Source: Mytilus galloprovincialis (Eukaryota > Mollusca > Bivalvia > Mytilida > Mytilidae). Taken from it: DNA of 64,000 bases. A program made the position numbers and the translations under genes. The stretch spans positions 87,701,795 through 87,765,794 of the forward strand of contig NC_134843.1 in assembly GCF_965363235.1 (NCBI RefSeq). The letters are read 5' to 3'. This document shows positions 36,001 through 48,000 of the stretch, one piece after another (position 1 is the first letter of the stretch; the number at the start of each line of letters is the position of its first letter). A model generated the notes under the pieces. That model made no database searches and had not been told where the DNA came from. It worked only from the letters and a program-made list of their open reading frames with translations.

Positions 36001-39000
36001 TCACCAACAGTACATCAGACAACTTTATACATGTTATATATACTTACCATATCTAACCCTCTCGGTGGCAGAATCCTTTCAGAAGGACCCCCTATTAAGA
36101 ATGCTCTGACTAGTACGTAGTTTCTTTCTATAGATAACATGTCTATTATTATCTCTTCTCTGCAAAAAAAAGGAAAGATAAACTGTAAGCAAATCTAGGT
36201 AATAAAAAACGAAGTATATTCTCTTTTCTGTCTTAGAACATAAGATAACATTGTTTGTTTGAATATATGAAAATCATAATATGGACACTGTTGTAATGCA
36301 GCAAGTGTACAAACAGTATAGAAAGCTCACATAAATCTTAGTTCCAAATTTCAGAAATGAATACTTGGCAATAATGTGTTAGAATGTATAAGTATTCAGT
36401 TAATAAAAAACTGATGAACAATGAATCTGAAAATCCATCAAACTAAATAGATGCTTAAAAAAACTTGTTTTCAAATTTCAATAAGCCTTGATTTAAACTT
36501 CCTGATGAAATTGCATATTTTCCACCTTTGAGTTGATAACTTACATGTCTTTGATATGATTTTTCACCTGTGAGTTGATAACTTACCTGTCTTTGATATG
36601 ATTTTTCACCTGTGAGTTGATAACTTACCTGTCTTTGGTATGATTTTCAGCCTGTGAGGTAAGCAGTACATCCTGGAACTTATACTGTGACTGCAGTAAC
36701 AGATACGTATCCAAACAGGAAATCATCACACTAAGACATCTGAAAAACATTATAATAGCAAATATTGAATCAATCTACAGGTTTAGAACAAAATTATCAA
36801 TCAATTAACAGTACTGTATTCCAACTTATTTATTTCCAGATACTCTATTTCATGTTTAGTCCTTTTTAGCCCACTTCGCAGGGATTTAATTTCCTGATTT
36901 TTAAATTTACTTGATGCAGTTTAATAAGAAGAGATCCAAGTTTTACTTATTCATGACAATTCATATTTGCGTTATTTTTCTACTTGGGAAATTCGCAAAA
37001 ATAAGTCTCTTAACCCTTTCGCCGATGAGTCCCGGTTTACCGGGATTCACGCTTCAGACAGCTGACGATGAGTCCCGTTTTACCGGGATCGAAATACATC
37101 TTTTATGTTTCCCGCTCAAAACAGTGCAAACATGAGTTATCTTTCTTTGATGAATACCCGGATAAAAGTGTAAACATGGCGCTTCCGTTTGTTGAAAACC
37201 GTGTCAAAATCAGACGAAATTTACGGAATTTACGAGAATTTGAAATGAGGGAACATTTTTTTTGGAAGAATATGGAAGAATTGAAGCCAAACTAGTATAC
37301 TTTTTTGAAGTAAAATGTCGTTTTACGTACAAAACACTTGGAATGGACATCGTTCAGTGTGAAGAATTTGTACAGCCTCATAAAAATTTTCAAAATTTTG
37401 CCGTTTTGGGTTTAAAAATTACGATTTGGGGTCTAAGAGCAGAATTTTGAGAATTTCACCTAGATAATGCCGAAAATTTGAAAATTTGAATATTTTATGA
37501 AGAAAAAATTATCAAAACATGAACAAAACTGTGAACATGGTGTTAGTGAATGAAATAAATATACAAATAACTACGAACAAGTTTTTATTGACATATATTA
37601 TGAAAATCTCCCACTTGAGTAATAGTAGCCAGGGAAGCCATCGTCTCAGAGTAGCTTCTCTCTGGGCAGCAATCGGTGAAAGGGTTAAAAAATATATGTA
37701 GTTTCTGCAATGTGGGTCAAGTATATTGAAGGATGATCAATTTGGAACACATTTAAATTTTAATAGTACAGATATTTTGTTTTGCCTTTGCCTGATCCAT
37801 TAAAATGTGGTAACAAATCTTTAGACAATACTGATGTTTTTCATTTAAAATTAAATGTTTTTACTTAAAAAACAAATATGATATTATAAGCATATTTCTC
37901 TTACCTGAGACCAAATACATGAGACTGTTCAAAATTAAATAATGAATGGATTTTTGCCGGTGAGTCTACTATCACAAATCTGTCTACAAACTCCTAAAGA
38001 TAAAAACATGCTTAAATAAAGTATACATATTTGAGATACAAGAATGCTTAAATACTATATCAATATCAAGGATAAAACAAGAACTTTAATTATAAGGAAA
38101 AACTTTATTATGCAAAAAGCCAGAAAAATTCAAAGGTTTTCTGCTCTTTGGTAGTGTTTCTGTTTTTTTGACACATTTTACCAATTTCATTTAAAATTCT
38201 ATATAAAAATTTGTATATGAAATATCTCTGATATTTTAATAAGTTCAATATACTATTAAAAAAATCCAAACATTCTGGAGACACGAAACCATTTGGCAAC
38301 AAAAAAATACAAACAATTAATATCAACAAATCTTTATCTCCATATAAATAAGAGTGATAGATCCTTAAATTCTATGGATGAAGGAATTATCAATAGTATT
38401 TATTATAAATGTTCAATTATGTAATAAAACATTACCACAACTGAATCAGGAATTTCTCGAAAACCGTAACTTTCTTTCTTTGGTAAAGTTTTATCTCCCA
38501 ATAATTCATACACTGCATGAAAGCTTGATAACACATTTAACAACTTTATCAAACTCTGAAATGTAAAAATAAACATATTATGACAAAAAACTGTTATTGA
38601 AGTTTTTAAATTAATGTCTCATTGACAAACACCCACATTTTTCCGTGTTGTTGTTTTTCTTTTCTTTAGAGGTATTGACAAACTGTAATAAGAATTTTGC
38701 AGAAATTAAAAGAAATAAAATAAATCAGTATTTAAAGGTGCAATAATTGTATGCAATTATTAGGTGCAGTTAATGTGTTTAATGTTACTTTTATTTCTAT
38801 TCTTCATACTATTGCTATACTTGTAGATCAGTGTTGATGTATCTTAAATTTGCAAAATAAGCAAGTTTTATCTGACTTTATCCAAATGTATCATACATGC
38901 ACTGTCTTTAAACTTAAAATACACCAAATATTTAAAGAAAGTTGAGAAAATACTCATTAAATAGAAATGACAAACATTTTAAAAGATTTTGTTTTTCAAT

Positions 39001-42000
39001 TTAAGTACAATAATTAAATATAAATTACAATGATTTTTTCTTCCATCTTATAAATGTGTTTATTAATCTTACCTTATGAGATGATCTTTCTATGGGATCG
39101 ACTGGCCAGGCCTTTGGTGTAAACAACACTGTATCTAATGGACTTGACTCTATCACTGACCACAGCTCGGACAGCAATGCTTTAATATATCCTATAAATG
39201 TATTCCAATAAATTAATTATTCATAAACATTTTATTCTGTACTCCATTTTAAATCATAAATGAGAGAGTTTTTACACATGTAATTTGAGTTGTTTAAAAA
39301 ATCTTACACAGCAACTAAGTACATGAAGTAGTATATATTTTCAATAATTAAAAACAAGAGAAATGTCTGCCCTGCTTTATTGATCTTGATTGATCATTAT
39401 GTTGCAAATCTTTAAGATAAAAATATCTTCCACAAATATCTACAAACACTTAACATTATCAATATTTTAAAATTGGTATTTGCTGCATTTACACTAAGCA
39501 TGCAGCATTAAGGAATAAGGGCAAAAACTGGTCAGCTCAAATTTAGTATAATGTAACAGGTAGAATGACATGACTTACTGCAGACTGTTAACTAGCATGT
39601 TTAAAACCTTGCTTAATATGACAGACTAGTACAATGCAGGTTAATATTGATATTACATTAACATGTTCTCGTCCTGAATATGCATAGAATTGACTTTAAA
39701 CAGTCATCCATCATCGTTTGAATTCTTATAAGTGAAAAAAATCATATGATAAAATAGCTTTTCAGTTTTTGTCTAAGCAGTTGGTGAACAATGAAAAAGA
39801 GATCATGGACAACAAACGCTGGATGAAATTTTGCAACACAAGTCATCTGTATACATGATATGAAGTATTCTGGTATTCCACCTTCTGAAATATACCCTGA
39901 TTAAAATTTATATGTCGCACATTCTGCAACATTTGTAGCAGGCAAGTAGAAAAACCAAATCAATAGAAAATGTTTTCTACTGGCAGAATCTGATGCATAT
40001 CTAAAATGTCAACTTTAAATACATTATTATTAAGGGGATTGGAATAAACCATCTGTGACTACAACCAAACAACTTACCTGTTTTCTGTAGAGCAACCATA
40101 CCAGGGGCAGTCCCTGCTACTTGTGTTACCATAAAACCATAACCAAACTTCTCACATTTGCTAACCTATACATATTCAAAATAAAAAATAATTTACATAA
40201 TAAAACAAGAGTGCACACGCTGAAATCATGTGAAATGTCTCGCCTTCTTTACTAATCATTGATATTATGTTGATAGTCCTAAGTATAAAGCTTTATTACA
40301 ACTGTCTTATAAACTTAACATTAACCAAGATAACTAAACATTGACCAATGAACCATGAAAATGAGGTCAAGTTTAGATGAACCATGCCAGGCACACATGT
40401 ACAGCTAACAATGCTTCCATACAACAAATATAGTTGACCTATTACTTATAGTTTAAGAAAAATAGACCAAAACACAAAAACATAACACTGAGCAATGAAC
40501 CGTGAAAATGAGGTCGAGGTCAAATAAAACCTACGCGACTGACATATAGATCATAAAATATTTCCATACACCAAATATAGTTGACCTATGGCATATAGTA
40601 TTAGATAAAAAGACCAAAACTCAAAAACTTAACTTTGACCACTCAACCATGTAAATGAGGTCAAGGTCAGATGACATCTGCCCGCTAGACATGTACACCT
40701 TACAATTATTCCATACATCAAATATAGTAGATCTACTGCATAAAGTATGAGAAAAACCGACCAAAACACAAAAACTTAACTATAACCACTGAACCATGAA
40801 AATGAGGTCAAGGTCAGATGACATCTGCCAGTTGGACATGTACACCTTACAGTCCTTCCATACACCGAATATACTAGCCCTATTGCTTATAGTATCTGAG
40901 ATATGGACTTGACCACCAAAACTTAACCTTGTTCACTGATCCATGAAATGAGGTCGAGGTCAAGTGAAAACTGTCTGACAGGCATGAGGACCTTGCAAGG
41001 TACGCACATACCAAATATAATTATCCTATTACTTATAATAAGAGAGATTTCAACATTACAAAAAATCTGAACTTTTTTTTCAAGTGGTCACTGAACCATG
41101 AAAATGAGGTCAAGGACATTTGACATGTGACTGACGGAAACTTCGTAACATGAGGCATCTATATACAAAGTATGAAGCATCCAGGTCTTCCACCTTCTAA
41201 AATATAAAGCTTTTAAAAAGTTAGCTAACACCGCCGCCGCCGGATCACTTTCCCTATGTCGAGCTTTCTGCAACAAAAGTTGCAGGCTCGACAAAAACTA
41301 AAAACTTTTGAAAGTATAGAATTATAATCATAATGAAAATCAGTCAGTTGTTATCATAATGAAAATCACAGGCCAGTAATATGATTATCATTACCCATAC
41401 TGATCATTCTTTTAAACTATTTAAACCTATTAAATTTACCTTTCTTTCTTTCTTTTTTTAATATAAAAAATGCTCCCAATGCAGCATCATATTTTGCACT
41501 GTCAAAATCTGCCACACTATATAATTAACAAGAATGTGTCCCCAGTACACGGATGCCCCATCCGCACTATCATTTTCTATGTTCAGTGTACTGTGAAAAT
41601 GGGGTAAAATCTCTAATTTGGCATTAAAATTAGAAAGATCATGTCATAAAGAACATGTGTACTAAGTTTCAAGTTGATTGGACTTCAACTTCATCCAAAA
41701 CTACCTTGACCAAAAACTTTAACCTGAAGCGGGACAAACGGACAGACGGCCAGACGGACGCACAGACCAGAAAACATAATGCCCATAAATGGGGCATAAA
41801 AAGAAAAGTGTTTTATATGTTTAATGATTACTTTTATGCCAATATATTTTAATCATTTCCTCATTACTCTTTTTAGGGTGGCTTATGTTGTTTACCTTTT
41901 ATATATGATGACGTAACAAATAGGTTGTATGCTTGTATATATATATTTCTTTTAAGTTTATGTGTTTTTATTCAGTCTCTCGTAATTCTTTTTAGAGTGG

Positions 42001-45000
42001 CTTATGTATACGTTGTTGTTTACCTTTAATAAATGTTTTATATGCATGTACATAAGATGAGACTTTAATAAAGCATTTGTTCTTGTCTTTTCTTTGTCTA
42101 TCCAATGCATTTTTAAAATTTCATAATTGAGGGTAATGCCCTTTAGAGTTAGGCGTCAAACGGTCATTCAAATTGATTAAAATTTTACAGTGATTCGTCA
42201 AAGAATCCTTATTGTCATTCATCAGAGGTCTCAAATTTCATTGTCATGCACAAAAAATAACGTTAACATCATTTAGCGAGAATTTTTACTGTTATTTTTC
42301 ATGAAGGTAACCCCCATTACCACCTTCATAATTGGTAAGTCTTACCTGTAATTTGTTTTTATATCTATCATACATATAGGTCATACATTCATTCATAGCT
42401 TTAGTTTGTTGCAACAACAATATTCCTTTAGCAGTACTAGCAAAGTTCAGTAAATTATCTCTCAGAGTGTCTTCCCAGGCATTTCTGTAAATAGTTACGA
42501 CCAAAAGGTGTTTAATAGAAACATAATGTGCTTATAATTCATTATGACATCATGTGTTACAAGAGATACAAATATATGTGCTGTGTTTTGATTCTTTCTA
42601 GATAGTGTATATTCTGTCTTCATATGATTTTTATAAGACCATTTACCAGTTTGATATCAGAATTGTGATTGTAAATCTACAACGTTGGAGTTTGTTTCTA
42701 CCTGTAAATCTACAACGTTGGAGTTTGGTTCTACCTGTAAATCTACAACAGTGGAGTTTGGTTCTACCTGTAAATCTACAACGTTGGAGTTTGTTTCTAC
42801 CTGTAAATCTACAACGTTGGAGTTTGTTTCTACCTGTAAATCTACAACGTCGGAGTTTTATTACATGTATATTTATTTGGAATAATTTCTTAATATACAG
42901 TAATAATATGAATCAATGAATACTAAGTAAGATTATTTACATGTCATATGCTTTAGTTGTAGTGGCAGTAGAATCAGAACTATCATCAGACATGGTGGGT
43001 GTAGCTGTTCTTTCTGCTTCAGAGTAGGCCTGCAAGTATAAGTAGTTTATTTAAGTTACTGAAATCTCTTTATTTAATGGAACTTGGAAGGACATTTTAC
43101 CTCAATCTCAAAGAATACTAATTACATCAGATGTATGTTTCATATAATATCTTATTTTGATTGGATTACAGCAATCTTGCGTCATTCATTTCAAAATAAA
43201 TTGTAACATTCATGATAACACACATTTGAAATAAAATGCACAGGTTAATAAAAGAAAAATTTGATAGTAATCATGTTTTTATGATCACAGCGGGAAAATG
43301 TAATTACGGTATAAGTAATGGAGAGTTGTCTGATTGGCACTCACACCACATCTTCCTATATCTAATAAGTATTGAATGCTTCTTCAAGTAATTTCATAGG
43401 GTTGTAAAAGTGTTGACTGATCTCAAATTATTAGAATGAAGCGCTTCTACGCTTCATACAAAAAGTACTTCAGTCAACACTCAAACACCCCAATGAATTT
43501 ACAAAAAGAAGCATTTGAGATATTTTTACAAGCCTCCTTCTCAAAATGATCTCCCAACTTTCTGATTATAGGACTCCTATGAAGTTTTGACGAGTTGTAA
43601 CCTTTAAACAAATTTGTAAGGATCTAGCCAAACTTCAGTTTACTGTAGACAAGAGTAAGATGGGATTTGTGTTTAAGTCTCCAAATGACAAAGGAGATCA
43701 AAAATTTAATATCTAGTAATGAATATCAGTCACCCAAATGTGTAGAACATCCAACACAACCTGAAAGCCCTATCATAGCAACAAAAAGTGATGAATGATG
43801 GACACACTAATGAATGGGTCAGTATATACAGTATATAAACAACTTTGGTGTATGGGTTCATTCTTGTAATATTTGACACTTGGCAATTTAGCAAAATGCA
43901 TGTACAATCAATCAAAAATATTCATATACTATTATTCTATCAGTTGTTTTGATGATGTGAATTTTTTGTGAAACATGTAGTAGCAATATACTAATCATCA
44001 TTAAAAACAAAATTCTAAATAAAAGACAAACCTCTCTCCAGGCTTCAGCTACAACTTTATGTAGTTCATACTGATATAGTACAAGTAATCCTTCACATGT
44101 GTTGTATAACTGTCTACAGATATAAAGGAATGCTCCAATCACAGCCTGGGAGGGCTTTGGTCCAGATTGTTTTGGAAGTTTGTCTAATAATGCCCTCTTG
44201 GTAAACCTTGCAATCACATGGGCAGCAGACGATCTGTTAAAATTTGGATAATATAGACTGATAAAATTAAAGAATGCATAAACCAAATAGAAAAAACAAA
44301 ACACATAGTAAACATCTAATTTTTTCATCAGTTATATGAACTGAAATAAGATCAAGTCTTTCGTCTAAATTCCTAATGAATATTTTAATTTCCAAGAACA
44401 GTAAAGTGAAATTTGTGGCATCCCTATGATGGGCAATGTCATCTGTTGTTTTGAGTGTGTACAATTTGTTTAAAGATGATGACAAATTGGAAATGAAAGA
44501 AAAATTATTTTCAAACACACCATGTCTACATTAGATGTATGTTTTGATTTATGTGGCAAATATTAAATGTATGGTATCAACTTTTGTTAACATAACTTTA
44601 CAATTTTTTAAATGTTTACATCAAGGTATTACTGGTGTCATCTTTGAACTGATGTTAATATTTATATTATGCCATTTAACTTACACATTTGGTTTAGTAA
44701 ACATATCTTTTCTTTCGCCATACATCAAGTGTCGTCTGCCCCTAGTACTTGATGCCACCATGGCAAACAGATCAGCCACATGTAACATTGTATTCTCACT
44801 TGGTGCATAGTTATGCTTCTAAAAACAAAATAAGGAGAAAGTAGTATACGATTAGAAAAAAATAACTATACTTCTTTAAAATATATATTTATGTGGACCT
44901 GAAAAATAGCTGCGTAAAATAATCTACTTCTACAAGAGAGCCAGTGTTTCAGATAAGGTCTGGAATTTAGCCTTAAAAATTAATATACAGACCCTAACCC

Positions 45001-48000
45001 CAATTAATTAATAGATATTATCCTCCATCATGCAAATACCTAGAATTCTTCAAATACATTCTTTAATTGTAACATTTCCATTAAGACCAGATACAAATGC
45101 ATATATTTATACATGGCCAAATTCAATAATGATATATATGTTTGTGAATTGTATATTTTTTTAGACAAATATTTCTTCCTTTTGATATTTAAATATAAAC
45201 ATTACAGAATAAAATTTCCTTGAAAAAACAAAAATCTGAATATAGGAAAGCAAAAACTATCAATAAGATTTTGTACAATCATTGATTTGGAATGGAATTA
45301 TTCAGTTATATATTATGTATGCAACGGAAGTTTTTAACAAACAAACAAAGTTTTTTGAAGTTGGAAAAGGTTTGGTTGCGGTATATAAATCTTTCTAGAC
45401 ATGTGATTTTTCCAAATTTTAAAAAGCTTGCATTTTAAAATCTTTAAATGATAATCAAATATTGAACAGATATATCATGTTAAGGAGGGGTATTTGCGAA
45501 AAATACCAGTCGAGAGAATGTTAAATTTCACGAGCCGTAAGGCGAGGGAAATTCATTCTCAAGACTGGTATTTTTCGCAAATACCCCTCAATAACATGAT
45601 ATATCTGTTTAATTACACCGAATGTTAATGTACTAAAACGCATTGATGATCGTGACGTTACAAGCGTCCAGTCGGATAGAGTATTTTTTGGCAAATACCA
45701 CGGCAGAGAGGGTAAAAAAGGCATATCCTTTTAGCAAATACCCCGGCGACGTTAAAAATGAACGATATTCATTTGATAACAGTAAATTGGTGAAAAATAC
45801 ACTGGCTATTAACCAATCAAAACCCCGGATTCTTACATAAGGTGTAATTAGATACTAAATACATTACTGTTACTGGTAAACCAACTTATTATCCAGGCTT
45901 ATTTTTTTCATATTTGGACCTTTTTATCACAATTTAAAGCAATTTCATTTTAAGATTCTAAAAGTCACTGGTTGTAGTTATAGACAAGGAACAATCCAGG
46001 TTTTAAATTTTCATGAAGATTCATATTCATGTTACTTTTCTTATAGCCAAAGTCGCAAAAATAAAACACAATTGCGAAAATTATTAGGCTTACAGTATTA
46101 GAAGTACCAACCTTTGGTTCTAAGTAATGTGATACAGGAGCCAGTAGAGCTGTAACTATCTCATCTTTATACATACATATCTCACAGACTTGCTCTGAAG
46201 TACATATTCCTTTAACAATCTCTGTCACTAAATTCCCTGGCTCATATACAACTAAAAATAATATTGAAATCATATAACACTGTGACACCTTTAAACTCTT
46301 AAATCTGATTAAGCACAGGATTTATAATCTATCTATTATCAATATTTTAAAACAATTGTGAAAGAATTCCAAGATTTATCAATTTCAATTTCTTTTAGAA
46401 AAGAAGAAGCTCATGTCATAAAACTATTGCAATTGGGTCAATGTTCGCAATAGTTTCTCCATAGGCTGTTATGGTAACGTTTTCTTCTGTTGCCCAGTCC
46501 ATATTGCTAACTTGGATAAGTATGATGGCTTGCTTCGAAGCTGAGACATTTCCACATACGTGGTTAAATTTTCAGGGTACAACGTGTGATTACTTTTTTT
46601 GTAAATTAGCAAAACCAGAGTATCCTTTCCTCATTTCGAGGCGCATTAGGGATATTGTCCCAATTTAGAGGCAAAGTACTTAAGGTTTACTGATAAAGAG
46701 AATAAGGAATAGAATGTGAATTCAAGTGATGTTGAATCAACTTTCACTTTAACTTTTCAATAATATTATTGTTCAATTTTACATGAAGTAAACCAGCAGT
46801 CAGAAACATTGACAGTGGCATTTTTATTTCAAACGAAATGCCATATGGAATGCCAGGTTCTATCATAGTGGAAAATATCTTCCATTTTCTAAACATAATA
46901 TTCTCCTTAATCAGAACTAATGTCCTAAAAACATTATACAAAAGTTATTATGATGCATTATACACATACTAGTGTTGAGTGCTATATTTTTTTTTTACAG
47001 TTACATATTTTTCATGCAATTGAGATTTATTCATTATTTCGTTAAACCTTCATTGAATGGATGAAATATTGCTAGTACATTATATTCTGATGAAGCATGA
47101 ATGTATACCTGATAAATGTTTAGATGGAGATGGATCAACCAGCACTACAACCATGGATACAAGTAATTTAGTCACTGTTACTGTTTCTGAAAATGATTAT
47201 AGCATAAACTTTTAATATAACCATTTATAAAAAAAAAATGATTTTAAAAGTAAGCTATGATGATACTTACTTAAGTTTGTTAATAAGAACCATCTTCAAA
47301 ATATATGTATTAAGCAAGAAAAAAGTTGTTTTTAAATAGCAAAGAATTTTTAATCTATTATTTAGCAAATTTCTTCCGTTTAAAAAATGTAACATTTAAA
47401 AACAGTTCAATGCAAAGAAGCAACGGTATAGTCAAATCATACATTTTTATCATTAGAAATTTGTTTCATATTCTTATTTAATTTTCTCTTTATTTTTATG
47501 TTATTCACACCTCTATGCCAAAAAAAATCACTAGGAATCATTATCACCCGGAGTTCTGAAATCGTCATATAAGAGTTATATCTTTTTTTATAAACTGGAA
47601 ACCATAATGAGTTCTATTTCAAAGTTCTTCAACAAGGTTTATGTTAAATGACAAGAATCAAACAGCTCAACCCAACTTTATTTTACTTAGACAGTCAGGG
47701 GACTTACTGAAATAAGTGATTTTTAAATCACTTATTTGAGTAGCAAATTCGAGGTTTTGTCACAAATTGGGATTTTGTAGTTTTTTCAAAATTTTAAACA
47801 CATAGGTTTAAATAACATCTTTTAATTAGTAAAATTAAAAAATATGAACTTTTTGCTTCTTTTAAGTAGCAAGTTTTATGCCTTTGATGCTATCATTTAC
47901 CTGAAAATTCTATTTTAGTTTAAAAAATGCTATAATAATGGCTTTACATAATGAACTGATACTTTCTTAAAAGATTTTTGACAGCAGTGGGAGTATTTTT

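Noticed and set aside
42605..42919. ORFs of 104 and 66 codons with a repeated LQRWSL... or STCKSTT... peptide
   Set aside because: They result from the 33-bp minisatellite, whose length is a multiple of three; it lies within an intron of TBC1D32.
43912..44328. 138-codon minus ORF taken as a whole gene
   Set aside because: Only 44032-44233 is coding (exon 16); the rest is intron read-through with low-complexity residues.
46744..46941. 65-codon minus ORF tested as a TBC1D32 exon
   Set aside because: Exons 13 and 14 already join in phase without it; entering it in phase 1 from its apparent acceptor gives GGA CAT TAG, a stop.
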